From Aquificales bacterium (GTDB lineage: Bacteria; Aquificota; Aquificia; Aquificales; Aquificaceae), in contig JALWBR010000022.1 of NCBI GenBank assembly GCA_027037055.1, positions 27,776-91,775 of the forward strand: DNA of 64,000 nucleotides. The letters run 5' to 3'. Below are positions 53,611-62,375 of the stretch, piece by piece (position 1 is the first letter of the stretch; each line of letters begins with the position of its first letter). Under the pieces are notes generated by a model, which was not told the origin of the DNA, ran no database searches, and saw only the letters and a list, made by a program, of their open reading frames with translations. The position numbers and the translations under genes were made by a program.

Positions 53611-55575
53611 ATGGCAAAGGGAACGGTTGCTTACAAAATATTGGAAAAGCATCTTGTTAAAGGCAAGCTTATACCAGGGGAGGAAATAGGAATAAAAATA
53701 GACCAAACCTTAACACAAGATGCTACGGGAACAATGGCTTACCTCCAATTTGAAGCCATGGGGGTCAAAAGGGTAAAAACGGAACTTTCCGTCAGCTACA
53801 TAGACCACAATATGCTTCAGACGGATTTTAGAAACCCCGATGATCATAAGTATCTTATGTCTGTTGCAAAAAGGTATGGTATATATCTTTCAAAACCTGG
53901 TAACGGTATATGTCATCAGGTACATGTTGAAAGGTTTGCAGTACCAGGCAAAACACTTATAGGTTCGGACTCTCATACTCCTACAAGTGGCGGTGTTGGT
54001 ATGATAGCCATAGGGGCTGGTGGTCTTGATGTTGCAGCAGCAATGGCGGGTGAACCCTTCTTTATAAAAATGCCGAAGATAGTCGGCGTTAAACTGACGG
54101 GTAAAATGCCCCCCTGGGTTACCGCCAAGGATATAATCCTTGAACTGCTACGCAGACTTACTGTAAAAGGTGGCTTGGGTAAAATCTTTGAATATTTCGG
54201 AGAAGGTATAAAAGAGCTTTCCGTTCCAGAAAGGGCTACCATAACCAATATGGGTGCGGAGCTGGGAGCGACAACCTCAATATTTCCCTCAGACGAAATT
54301 ACAAGGGAATATCTCAAGGCTCAAGGAAGGGAAGAAGACTGGGTGGAAATTTTGCCGGACCCTGATGCGGAGTATGATGAGATTATTGAAATAAACCTTT
54401 CCGAGCTTGAACCCCTTATAGCCCAGCCCCATTCTCCCGACAATGTAGTGCCGGTAAGGGATATTGAAGGTATAAAGGTAGATCAGGTTGTTATAGGATC
54501 TTGTACCAACTCCTCTTTTGTTGATCTTATGAGAACAGCTAAAATGCTTGAAGGGAAGCGTGTTCATCCGGATGTTGTCTTTGCGGTTGCGCCCGGTTCA
54601 AAGCAAGCCCTTGAACTGATAACACAAAACGGTGCATTGCTTAACTTCTTGAAAGCGGGGGCGAGGATACTTGAAACCGCCTGCGGTCCCTGTATAGGAA
54701 TGGGTTACGCGCCTCCCAGCGGAGGTGTTTCCCTCAGAAGCTTCAACAGAAACTTTGAGGGCAGATCGGGTACAAAAGATGCAAAAGTATATCTTGCATC
54801 CCCTGAGGTTTGTGTTGCAAGTGCAGTAACGGGTGAAATTACCGATCCGAGAAGATTTGCGGAAAGGAACGGAGCGAAATGGATAAAGGTAGAAATGCCA
54901 GAAAAGTTTCCTTACGGCGATGAAGCTATAATTGAGCTTTTGCCAGAGGAAGAAGCGGAGAAGGTTGAAATATACAGAGGTCCCAATATAAAACCCCTTC
55001 CCGAATTTGATCCCATGCCTTCCTCAATAGAAGGTGAGGTAGCCCTCATAGTGGGTGATAATATAACAACGGATCACATAATGCCAGCGGGAGCCAAAAT
55101 ATTACCCTTGAGGTCAAACATATATGCTATATCGGAATATGTATATCATTATGTTGATCCAGAATTCGTTGAAAGGGCTAAGAACATAAGGGATGTTAAA
55201 AAGAAGGCATCAATTATCATAGGCGGTGAAAATTATGGTCAAGGATCTTCAAGGGAACATGCAGCTCTTGCCCCCAGATTCCTCGGTGTAAGGGCTGTAA
55301 TAGCCAAGTCCTTTGCAAGGATACATCATACAAATTTGGTGAATTTCGGAATAATTCCTTTGGAGTTTGCGGACAAAGATGATTACCAAAAATTCTCACT
55401 CGGTGATGAGCTAAGGATTGATAATGTTATTGAAGCCCTGAAAGAGGAAAGGGACATTATCGTAAAAAATATGACAACGGGTGAGGAGATAAGGTTGACC
55501 TATAACCTTGCCCCGAGGCAAAGGGAGATACTTCTTGCAGGCGGATTGCTCAATTGGATAAAGTCAAGACAATAG
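53611..55575 (+). CDS. acn: Aconitate hydratase, short Aquifex type
   Basis: 654 residues, well short of the ~890 of AcnA, with all four domains. The iron-sulfur ligands lie in GSCTNSS and CGPCIGMG, and the swivel domain has GDNITTDHIMPAG and GGENYGQGSSREHAALAPR. It interconverts citrate and isocitrate. It is first in the operon acn-mdh-fumA, all reductive TCA enzymes. Confidence 0.94.
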   Translation: MAKGTVAYKILEKHLVKGKLIPGEEIGIKIDQTLTQDATGTMAYLQFEAMGVKRVKTELSVSYIDHNMLQTDFRNPDDHKYLMSVAKRYGIYLSKPGNGICHQVHVERFAVPGKTLIGSDSHTPTSGGVGMIAIGAGGLDVAAAMAGEPFFIKMPKIVGVKLTGKMPPWVTAKDIILELLRRLTVKGGLGKIFEYFGEGIKELSVPERATITNMGAELGATTSIFPSDEITREYLKAQGREEDWVEILPDPDAEYDEIIEINLSELEPLIAQPHSPDNVVPVRDIEGIKVDQVVIGSCTNSSFVDLMRTAKMLEGKRVHPDVVFAVAPGSKQALELITQNGALLNFLKAGARILETACGPCIGMGYAPPSGGVSLRSFNRNFEGRSGTKDAKVYLASPEVCVASAVTGEITDPRRFAERNGAKWIKVEMPEKFPYGDEAIIELLPEEEAEKVEIYRGPNIKPLPEFDPMPSSIEGEVALIVGDNITTDHIMPAGAKILPLRSNIYAISEYVYHYVDPEFVERAKNIRDVKKKASIIIGGENYGQGSSREHAALAPRFLGVRAVIAKSFARIHHTNLVNFGIIPLEFADKDDYQKFSLGDELRIDNVIEALKEERDIIVKNMTTGEEIRLTYNLAPRQREILLAGGLLNWIKSRQ

Positions 55576-55585
55576 GGGGTTTTAC

Positions 55586-56590
55586 ATGGAATCAAGGAAA
55601 ACGGTATCGGTTGTTGGTGCGGGTAATGTAGGTGAACATGTCGCAAGTCTTCTTTCAATGAAGGGTATAGCCAATGTAAAAATGTTTGATATACCCAGAG
55701 AAGTAAACGGTAAAGTATTTGAGCCCGTAAAAGGGAAAGCCCTTGATATAAAACAGATGGCAGCTGGTATGGGTAGCGATGTGTATGTGGAGGGATACAC
55801 AGTAACACCAGACGGAAACGGTTATGAAAATCTTAAAGGATCGGATATAGTGGTTATAACCGCAGGTTTTCCCAGAAGACCGGGTATGTCAAGGGAAGAT
55901 CTTGCAGAGAGAAATATCAATATAATGCAAATAATAATAGAAAAAATAAAACAATACGCCCCCGAAGCCATCCTTATAGTGGTGACAAATCCCGTTGACA
56001 TAATGACCTATGTAGCATTAAAGTTGAGCGGGTTTCCAAAGAGAAAGGTTATAGGTATGGCGGGTGTGCTTGATTCCTCAAGATTTAAGGCGCTCATAGT
56101 TGATGAACTTAAAGTATCACCTAAGGATGTAAATGCCTATGTTATAGGGGGACACGGTAATGAAATGGTACCCCTTATATCCTTATCAAATGTGGGAGGA
56201 ATTCCCATAAAGGATATACTACCGCCAGATAAAATAGAAGATATAATAAACAGAACAAGATTCGGCGGTGGAGAGATAGTTAATTTTATGGGTACGTCCG
56301 CCTATCACGCACCCGCCTTCTCCGTTGTAAGCATGCTTGAAGCAATCATCTTTGATACAAAAAGGATATTACCCTGTTCCGTTTACCTTGACGGAGAGGT
56401 AGGTAATTACTACGGCGTGGACGGTTTCTGTGTCGGAGTGCCCGTAAAACTCGGAGTTAACGGAGTTGAGGATATAATAAAAATACCAATGATTGAAGAG
56501 GAAAAAAGAATGTGGAAGGAGTCGGTTGAATCCGTGAGAAAGACAGTTGGTATGGTGGAGGATATATTGCGTGAGAGAAGTACACATTAA
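55586..56590 (+). CDS. mdh: Malate dehydrogenase
   Basis: 334 residues. The Rossmann motif VVGAGNVGEHVASLL starts at about residue 9. The substrate loop has RRPGMSREDL, and the catalytic His is in GGHGNEMVPL. The Arg-Arg-Pro-Gly-Met loop fits malate rather than lactate. It starts 10 nt after acn. Confidence 0.94.
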   Translation: MESRKTVSVVGAGNVGEHVASLLSMKGIANVKMFDIPREVNGKVFEPVKGKALDIKQMAAGMGSDVYVEGYTVTPDGNGYENLKGSDIVVITAGFPRRPGMSREDLAERNINIMQIIIEKIKQYAPEAILIVVTNPVDIMTYVALKLSGFPKRKVIGMAGVLDSSRFKALIVDELKVSPKDVNAYVIGGHGNEMVPLISLSNVGGIPIKDILPPDKIEDIINRTRFGGGEIVNFMGTSAYHAPAFSVVSMLEAIIFDTKRILPCSVYLDGEVGNYYGVDGFCVGVPVKLGVNGVEDIIKIPMIEEEKRMWKESVESVRKTVGMVEDILRERSTH

Positions 56591-57416
56591 CGATATAGTT
56601 GAGGCGGTAAGAAGAATAGCTATAGAAGCAAACTATTTCCTTCCAGAGGATGCCCTCGTCGCTTACAGGGAAGCCTTGAAAAAGGAAGAATCTCCCTTGG
56701 GAAAGGAAGTTTTAAAAGAGATAATAGCCAATGCGGAGCTTGCCATAAAAGAAGAAATGCCGTACTGTCAGGATACGGGCGTTGCGGTGGTATTCGTTGA
56801 AGTAGGACAGGATGTTCACATTGTTGGAGGATCCCTTGAAGAAGCCATAAACGAAGGTGTAAGGAGGGCTTATACGGAGGGTTATCTAAGGGCTTCAATG
56901 GTATGGGACCCAGTTTTTGAAAGAAAAAATACGGGTGATAACACACCCGCAGTGATTCACTACGAGATTGTGGAAGGCGATAAGATAAAGATTTACTTTG
57001 CTCCCAAGGGGGCGGGATCGGAGAATACATCAAGACTTGCCATGTTAAAGCCCGCCGACGGGTGGGAAGGTATAAAGAGATTTATTCTTGAAACGGTAAA
57101 ACTTGCGGGACCCAACGCCTGTCCCCCTTTAACCGTAGGTGTAGGAATAGGCGGAAATTTTGAGTACTGTGCATACCTTTCAAAAAAAGCCCTGCTTCGT
57201 CCGATAGGAGAAAGAAGCGGTAACGAAGTTGCAAGAAGGATGGAAGAGGAACTCATGGAGGATATCAACAAGTTGGGTTTGGGACCCATGGGTTTCGGCG
57301 GTAGGGTTACTGCGGTTGATGTGAAAGTTGAACTTTACCCCTGTCATATCGCGTCGCTTCCCGTGGCGGTTAATATTCAATGTCATGCTTCGCGTCATAA
57401 AGAGGTTGTTATATGA
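56571..57416 (+). CDS. fumA: Class I fumarate hydratase, alpha subunit
   Basis: 281 residues from a GTG at 56571, which follows GGAGG by 9 nt and overlaps mdh by 20 nt. CQDTG, then ENTSRLAML and CPPLTVGVGIGG, supply the three iron-sulfur cysteines of the FumA/TtdA alpha fold. The beta subunit gene is not next to it. It hydrates fumarate to malate, or the reverse in the reductive TCA cycle. L-tartrate dehydratase alpha is the only close alternative; the mdh neighbour favours fumarase. Confidence 0.88.
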   Translation: MREVHINDIVEAVRRIAIEANYFLPEDALVAYREALKKEESPLGKEVLKEIIANAELAIKEEMPYCQDTGVAVVFVEVGQDVHIVGGSLEEAINEGVRRAYTEGYLRASMVWDPVFERKNTGDNTPAVIHYEIVEGDKIKIYFAPKGAGSENTSRLAMLKPADGWEGIKRFILETVKLAGPNACPPLTVGVGIGGNFEYCAYLSKKALLRPIGERSGNEVARRMEEELMEDINKLGLGPMGFGGRVTAVDVKVELYPCHIASLPVAVNIQCHASRHKEVVI

Positions 57417-57547
57417 AGTATATTATCTTCCTCTCAATGGTCGGCTTTATAACAATACTTTTCATAAGCGGTCTCGGATTCAGACTTCTAAGATTAAAAA
57501 CAAAAAATACAGAGGAGGTTAGATGCAGAAAAGATATTACAGGATAA
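57413..57547 (+). CDS. Small single-TM protein between fumA and infC
   Basis: 44 residues. It reads MKYIIFLSMVGF and on into one hydrophobic helix (about 3-25), then a basic and polar tail. Its ATG overlaps the fumA stop (ATGA) and its 3' end overlaps infC by 25 nt. No known family. The coupling and hydrophobic helix support a real gene, but it could be a chance frame. Confidence 0.5.
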   Translation: MKYIIFLSMVGFITILFISGLGFRLLRLKTKNTEEVRCRKDITG

Positions 57548-58047
57548 ACAGACAGATAAAGGCTAAGGAAGTCAGGTTAATAGACGAAACGGGTCAGCAG
57601 ATAGGCATAGTTCCCATTGAAGAAGCTCTAAGGCTTGCGGAGGAAAAAGATCTTGATCTTGTTGAGATAGCTCCTCAGGCAAAACCGCCCGTTTGTAAGA
57701 TTTTGGATTTCGGTAAATTCAAATATGAGCTTCAAAAGAAAGAAAGGGAAGCCAAAAAGAAACAGAGGGAACACGCAATTGAGGTGAAAGATATAAAACT
57801 TACCGTCAGAATTGAGGAACACGATCTTCAGGTTAAGCTTAAACACATGAGAGAATTCCTTGAGGACGGTGATAAGGTAAGGGTAAGGATAAGATTCAGA
57901 GGAAGGGAACATGTTCATCCAGAACTCGGAGATAAACTCGTTCAAAGGATCATGAACGAGCTGGGTGATATTGCCCAGATGGAAAATAAACCTAAGAAGG
58001 AGGGTGCATTTTTAACCTTTTCCCTTGTTCCTAAGAAGAAAAAGTAA
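57523..58047 (+). CDS. infC: Translation initiation factor IF-3
   Basis: 174 residues, starting with ATG rather than the AUU used in enteric bacteria. The linker (KYELQKKEREAKKKQ) and C-terminal domain (RIRFRGREHVHPELG) are typical. It is separated from rplT and pheS (2180 and below), so the autogenous control seen in E. coli is not expected here. AGAGGAGGT precedes the ATG. Confidence 0.96.
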   Translation: MQKRYYRINRQIKAKEVRLIDETGQQIGIVPIEEALRLAEEKDLDLVEIAPQAKPPVCKILDFGKFKYELQKKEREAKKKQREHAIEVKDIKLTVRIEEHDLQVKLKHMREFLEDGDKVRVRIRFRGREHVHPELGDKLVQRIMNELGDIAQMENKPKKEGAFLTFSLVPKKKK

Positions 58048-58050
58048 ACT

Positions 58051-58911
58051 ATGGACGGCGCCCTTTTAATTGATAAAAGGGAGGGCTACACATCAACGGA
58101 TATAGTAAACATAGTAAAAGAAAAGCTTAAAGTAAAAGCGGGACACACGGGTACTCTTGATCCCATTGCTACCGGTCTATTGATAGTACTCCTGGGAAGG
58201 GCAACAAGATTTGCCCGTTTTTTATCAGAACTTGATAAAAGTTATAAGGTTACAGCGGTGTTGGGTGAGGTAAGGGACACTTATGATAGAACTGGAGAAA
58301 TAGTGGGTATTCATGAAATAAATGTAACATGTGATGATGTTGCGGTGGCTCTTGAAAAATTTATCGGTGAAATTGAACAAAAGCCTCCCCCCTTCTCCGC
58401 GAAAAGGATAAAAGGTGCAAGGGCTTATGATCTTGCAAGGAAAGGGATAAAGCCAGATCTGAAACCTGTCAGGGTAACCGTCCATGAAGCAAAGATTATA
58501 AATTGTAAAATACCGGAAATAGTCATATTCTACAGGGTTTCATCCGGCACTTATATAAGAAGCCTTATACATGATCTCGGCTTATACTTAGGAACCGGCG
58601 CCTATGTTCAAAACCTGAGGAGAGAAGCAATAGGAAACATTACGGTTGATAAGGCTGTTGATATTCAAACCTTTATGGACAGTAAAAATCCTGAAAGATA
58701 TGTGATAGATGTAGGAGAATTACTTAACTTTATGGAAGCGATTAGACTATCTGAGGAAAAAGTCAAGGAGATATACAGGGGGAAGGCGGTAGTAGTAAAA
58801 GGCATTTCCCTTGAAGGAAAAGTACGGCTGTATGCGGATAAAAAATTCATAGGGGTGGGGGAAGCTTACGGTAACATAATAAAACCCCTGCGGTTGCTTC
58901 CCCCAGATTGA
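58051..58911 (+). CDS. truB: tRNA pseudouridine-55 synthase
   Basis: 286 residues. The catalytic Asp is in GHTGTLDPIATGLL; PPPFSAKRIKGARAYDLAR and GTYIRSLIHDLG are also diagnostic. A C-terminal PUA domain is present. It makes pseudouridine 55 in the tRNA T-loop, next to positions 54 and 58 modified by TtuA and TrmI elsewhere in the window. Confidence 0.96.
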   Translation: MDGALLIDKREGYTSTDIVNIVKEKLKVKAGHTGTLDPIATGLLIVLLGRATRFARFLSELDKSYKVTAVLGEVRDTYDRTGEIVGIHEINVTCDDVAVALEKFIGEIEQKPPPFSAKRIKGARAYDLARKGIKPDLKPVRVTVHEAKIINCKIPEIVIFYRVSSGTYIRSLIHDLGLYLGTGAYVQNLRREAIGNITVDKAVDIQTFMDSKNPERYVIDVGELLNFMEAIRLSEEKVKEIYRGKAVVVKGISLEGKVRLYADKKFIGVGEAYGNIIKPLRLLPPD

Positions 58912-58915
58912 GCTT

Positions 58916-59566
58916 TTACTTTCCGCCCTTTGATATAACAATTATCACCTTAACATCCCTTTTAACCTCACTGTAAGGTTCAGGTATTTGATCAATTATT
59001 GTACCTTCCTTATATTCGCTCTTTTCAAATCTCTCCGAGAATTTTAATCCAAGGGATTCCAACATTCCCTTACCCTTTTCCGAAGGCATACCTATAAGGT
59101 TTGGTACTTCTATCCATTCCTCATCCTGCGGAATAACCTCGGGAAGCATATTAAATTTCATAACACTCAACAGCCCGGGGTCAATTTCCTCGCCGGGTTT
59201 GGGTGTTACTATCTTTATATTACCGCCCTCCTCCACTTCAACAAAGCTCTTTATTTCCATGGTAACGCCGGACAGCTTATATGCCTTGCCAATTTTTACC
59301 TCTTTAAGTCCCTTTTCAAACTCCGTAAGGGATTTGTTGATTTGAAGAAGAAAGCTGTCTATTGATATTCCGGTTAATTCCTTGGCCTCAGGTTTTTTAC
59401 CTTCAATCTTAGAAAGGCGTGCCTTAATATCCTCGTTTTCTTTTTTCAACTCCTCCATGTATCTGAGGTTTTCCTCCAACCTTGATGCCAAAGATTTAAG
59501 CTCCCTTATCTCAACCTCCATTCTTTTGAAATCTTCCTTAAGCTTCTTTAAATTATCCTTAGACAT
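58916..59566 (-). CDS. Coiled-coil protein with C-terminal PASTA domain
   Basis: 216 residues. Residues 1-60 are a heptad-type coiled coil rich in K/E/L. A middle region (about 65-145) includes LLQINKSLTEFEKGL and a strand pattern YKLSGVTMEIKSFVEVEE. The last ~62 residues form a PASTA fold (VPNLIGMPSEKGKGMLESLGLKFSE, GTIIDQIPEPYSEVKRD). PASTA domains usually occur outside the cell on kinases or PBPs; here there is no signal peptide or TM. Its ATG overlaps the preceding gene by 8 nt. Confidence 0.78.
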   Translation of the reverse strand: MSKDNLKKLKEDFKRMEVEIRELKSLASRLEENLRYMEELKKENEDIKARLSKIEGKKPEAKELTGISIDSFLLQINKSLTEFEKGLKEVKIGKAYKLSGVTMEIKSFVEVEEGGNIKIVTPKPGEEIDPGLLSVMKFNMLPEVIPQDEEWIEVPNLIGMPSEKGKGMLESLGLKFSERFEKSEYKEGTIIDQIPEPYSEVKRDVKVIIVISKGGK

Positions 59567-59936
59567 TGCTTAACTCCGTTCCTACAGGCGGGGGTACGGG
59601 CACAATCTTAAGCTTTACTGAAGAGCTTCCCTTAACTCCATAGTTTAATGTATTTTTGTAAGTAGCATTAAGAGGCGCTATGAAGATTCGTTTCCTTTTA
59701 ATACTGTTTTTTACCTCTTCAACTATGTGTACGCTTAGTTTTAACTCAAGCAGTACCTCGGGTATTTGATACCATGTTGCCTCAAGACCCATATCCCTTA
59801 ACTCCGGATTGTTATTTATGAGTATCTGGGTTGCTATAGAATTTCTATCAAGTTCCATCTGAGCTTGGGCTATTCCCCTTCCCAAATGAAACAACACGCT
59901 TTCAATAGGTTTGGCAAAGGTTTCCTCTAAAGCCAT
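59559..59936 (-). CDS. Unknown protein, paralogue B of the cluster
   Basis: 125 residues, not recognised. It aligns with the gene just upstream (A) along three blocks: an N-terminal helix (GIAQAQMELDRNSIA vs AIAESQTALDLHSIE), a strand block (ATWYQIPEVLLELKLSV vs PTFYQFTDTIIEVKMTI) and a C-terminal block (NATYKNTL and KIVPVPPP vs NAKYSQKY and ILKPVPPP). It lacks the ~80 residues that A has between the blocks. No signal peptide, so probably cytosolic or self-assembling. Confidence 0.8.
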   Translation of the reverse strand: MALEETFAKPIESVLFHLGRGIAQAQMELDRNSIATQILINNNPELRDMGLEATWYQIPEVLLELKLSVHIVEEVKNSIKRKRIFIAPLNATYKNTLNYGVKGSSSVKLKIVPVPPPVGTELSNV

Positions 59937-59939
59937 CTT

Positions 59940-60569
59940 TTAAATACCTCCGCCACTTTCTTGAATTGTAACCTTAGGAATTGCTCTCTCGGGTGGGGGT
60001 ACTGGTTTGAGTATCGTTCTGAGAAGGCTCGTACCCTCAGCCTTAAATGTGTATTTCTGAGAATACTTCGCGTTAAAAGTAGTAGCAAGTGCAATAGTTG
60101 TTGTATTCTGCACACTGAAACTCGGTCTTCCGAACAAGGCACCGAGCAGGCCTCCGCCCTTATATCCTGCCTTAATATTCGTTTTATTCTTAAATTTGAA
60201 AGAAGCTTCAAATTCCTTAGTACTTTCCCTTGATACACTCATGGTTATGGTCATCTTTACCTCAATTATTGTATCCGTAAACTGATAAAAGGTAGGATTG
60301 ATACCGTAAACTATCAGGGGCATAGGATTTTCATTGTAGAGGACTTCAACATTTGTTACATTACCATCATCATCCACGGTTTCTTTTATCATAACCGGTA
60401 CGGTTCCTTCCTCTAACTCGGTCTCGCTCAAAGCTTTTGCAACTTCTATGGAATGAAGATCCAAAGCTGTCTGACTTTCCGCTATGGCAAGGGCTAAGTT
60501 TTGCACAAGCTCCGGGAAAGGTACATTTAATAGCTCCTGACCTACACTTGGATAATTATGGGTTGGCAT
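59940..60569 (-). CDS. Unknown protein, paralogue A of the cluster
   Basis: 209 residues from the ATG at 60569, which follows AAGGAGGT; an in-frame ATG 18 codons upstream lies inside the preceding gene and is rejected. The N-terminal ~50 residues form an amphipathic helix. The rest is mostly predicted beta strands with a Gly-rich insert (GYKGGGLLGALFG) and ends in KPVPPP plus a short tail. Paralogous to the next gene. Possibly a subunit of a homo- or hetero-oligomer; the function is unknown. Confidence 0.82.
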   Translation of the reverse strand: MPTHNYPSVGQELLNVPFPELVQNLALAIAESQTALDLHSIEVAKALSETELEEGTVPVMIKETVDDDGNVTNVEVLYNENPMPLIVYGINPTFYQFTDTIIEVKMTITMSVSRESTKEFEASFKFKNKTNIKAGYKGGGLLGALFGRPSFSVQNTTTIALATTFNAKYSQKYTFKAEGTSLLRTILKPVPPPERAIPKVTIQESGGGI

Positions 60570-60804
60570 GATCCTTACCTCCTTTAATCTGGATTTTTTT
60601 GATGCGAATTCCCGATATGTCAACTTCTCCGCACAAACGGACGGATGGATGCTCCTCCATCAATTCACGAACATCATAATCAGTACCCGCTACGAGAAAA
60701 TTCCTGCCCTCTAATAGAACCTTACCGCCGATTTCCCATAAAATCCGATAAATATGCAGTTTTTCAGATGCTTCGTTCAACAAAATAAAAAAGCTATGTT
60801 TCAA
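60556..60804 (-). CDS. 82-residue protein, first gene of the unknown cluster
   Basis: Starts at a TTG 5 nt after AAGGAGG. A strand-helix pattern (FFILLNEASEKLHIYRILWEI) is followed by a strand-rich half with VDISGIRIKKIQIKGGK. No TM or known motif. It overlaps paralogue A by 14 nt, so it should be translated in step with it. It could be an adaptor or regulator of the cluster. Confidence 0.7.
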   Translation of the reverse strand: MKHSFFILLNEASEKLHIYRILWEIGGKVLLEGRNFLVAGTDYDVRELMEEHPSVRLCGEVDISGIRIKKIQIKGGKDHANP

Positions 60805-60922
60805 TCCTCCCTCCTTTTTGTTTAACTGACTTTAAATATAGGATTTATTTTATGCTTTGCAATAAAATTATAAAGTGTGAATAATACAAACCATAAAGAG
60901 CTTTAAAAGGTACATAGTAAAA

Positions 60923-61342
60923 ATGAAAAAGAAGGTACTTTTTATTTGTACACACAACTCCGTCCGTTCTCAAATGGCGGAAGGTATTCTTAATCATCTT
61001 TACGGTGATATCTACAAAGCTTACAGTGCGGGTACGGATCCATCGGGTGTTAATCCCCTTACCGTAAAGGTAATGTACGAAATAGGTATAGACATATCCC
61101 ACCACAGATCCAAGGGCATAGAGGAGTTTAAAAATATGGAATTTGACTACATCATAACTGTCTGTGACAGTTCAAAGGAGAAGTGTCCGTATTTTCCAGG
61201 AGGTAAAAAATATATACACAAGAGCTTTAAAGATCCTTCAGATATAGGAATAAACGAGGAAGAAAAGATTGAAGCCTTTAGAAAAGTCAGGGATGAAATA
61301 AAGGAGTGGATAGAAGAGACCTTCGGTAAAGGAAAGTTATGA
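60923..61342 (+). CDS. arsC: Thioredoxin-coupled arsenate reductase / LMW phosphatase-like protein
   Basis: 139 residues. The P-loop is CTHNSVRSQMAEG with the first catalytic Cys at residue 9; two more cysteines lie in VCDSSKEKCPYF, matching the Cys relay of the thioredoxin-dependent ArsC family. It reduces arsenate to arsenite. It overlaps a response-regulator gene by 4 nt. Confidence 0.9.
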   Translation: MKKKVLFICTHNSVRSQMAEGILNHLYGDIYKAYSAGTDPSGVNPLTVKVMYEIGIDISHHRSKGIEEFKNMEFDYIITVCDSSKEKCPYFPGGKKYIHKSFKDPSDIGINEEEKIEAFRKVRDEIKEWIEETFGKGKL

Positions 61343-62010
61343 AGGTTTTTCTGATAGAAGATGATGAAGATATAGCCTTAGTATTAAAAAAGGTGCTTGA
61401 AAATGAAAGCTTTAAGGTTAAGCACTTTACAAGATCACTGGAATTTTTCCGTGAGGTAGAAAAGGAAACACCTGATCTTTTAGTAATAGATGTAATGCTT
61501 CCCGATTTTGACGGTTTCAGGATAGCGAACTTTCTTAAAAACAGACCAGACCTTTCGGATGTACCCATAATATTCCTTACCGCAAGGGCATCTGAAGAAG
61601 ACAAAATAAGAGGCTTTGAACTGGGGGCGGATGACTACATTACAAAACCCTTTTCCACAAAGGAGTTTATAGCAAGGGTTAAGGCGGTATTAAGGAGAGC
61701 GGGGAAGATAAAAGAAACCAATGTATTTAAAATCCAAGGTTTGGAGGTGGATACCGTAAAGGTAAAGGTAAAAATTGAAGGTAGGGAGATAAAGCTAACG
61801 CCGTCCGAATTTAAGATACTAAAATTCCTTCTTGAAAATTACGGCAAACCCGTTAGCAGAAACAGGCTTATAGAACATATATGGGGCTACAACCACGATG
61901 CGGGCGACAGAACTATTGATGTCCACATAAAACATCTGAGGGATAAACTCGGGAAATATGGAAAGTATATAAAAACGGTAAGAGGCTTTGGATATAAATT
62001 TGAATCATGA
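61339..62010 (+). CDS. OmpR/PhoB-type response regulator
   Basis: 223 residues. The receiver is intact: acidic residues D8 and D9, phospho-acceptor D51 and K103. A winged-helix DNA-binding domain follows (TPSEFKILKFLLENYGKPVSRNRLI, TIDVHIKHLRDKLG). No sensor kinase gene is adjacent. The 4-nt overlap with arsC suggests it responds to, or controls, phosphate or arsenate handling. Confidence 0.92.
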   Translation: MKVFLIEDDEDIALVLKKVLENESFKVKHFTRSLEFFREVEKETPDLLVIDVMLPDFDGFRIANFLKNRPDLSDVPIIFLTARASEEDKIRGFELGADDYITKPFSTKEFIARVKAVLRRAGKIKETNVFKIQGLEVDTVKVKVKIEGREIKLTPSEFKILKFLLENYGKPVSRNRLIEHIWGYNHDAGDRTIDVHIKHLRDKLGKYGKYIKTVRGFGYKFES

Positions 62011-62015
62011 AAAAA

Positions 62016-62375
62016 TTATAACGACAAAGGCTTTATTCTTATAAAAACACCCTGTTCCCCTTTAACAATTACCTTTTGCGTTCTGATTTCGTATATCTGA
62101 TTATCATCCTTTATAACCTTCGCCCTTTCAAGAATATCCCATAAACTTTTAAGCATATTGTCTATATCCCTTCTCCTTCTGTTTGGCAACTTTATCACTA
62201 TCTCAACGGAAAGTTTGCCTTCCACGGGTTCACCGCTATATTGTTGCATTATCTCCCACAAAGCCCTTGTCTCCCAAAGTGTAACCCTCGGAGGTTTGAA
62301 AACCTTCCCCCTTCGCGTTCTTATATATCTGTTGGTCTTGGGAATAGGAAGGGTACTCAAGTAGAGTTCAATCAT
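62016..62375 (-). CDS. rusA: RusA-family Holliday junction resolvase
   Basis: 119 residues. The RRRDIDNMLKSLWDILE helix and IKDDNQI carry the acidic residues used for metal binding in RusA. It cuts Holliday junctions. In many bacteria rusA is prophage-borne, but Aquificales keep it as a chromosomal gene. No phage genes are near. It overlaps the upstream membrane protein by 4 nt. Confidence 0.88.
   Translation of the reverse strand: MIELYLSTLPIPKTNRYIRTRRGKVFKPPRVTLWETRALWEIMQQYSGEPVEGKLSVEIVIKLPNRRRRDIDNMLKSLWDILERAKVIKDDNQIYEIRTQKVIVKGEQGVFIRIKPLSL

Noticed and set aside
57328..57522. 64-codon frame across the fumA end and infC start
   Set aside because: It starts inside fumA and shares no family pattern; the 44-codon frame overlapping the stop is the better candidate.
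62016..62375. Prophage fragment because of rusA
   Set aside because: No integrase, terminase or other phage gene is near; Aquificales keep rusA on the chromosome.
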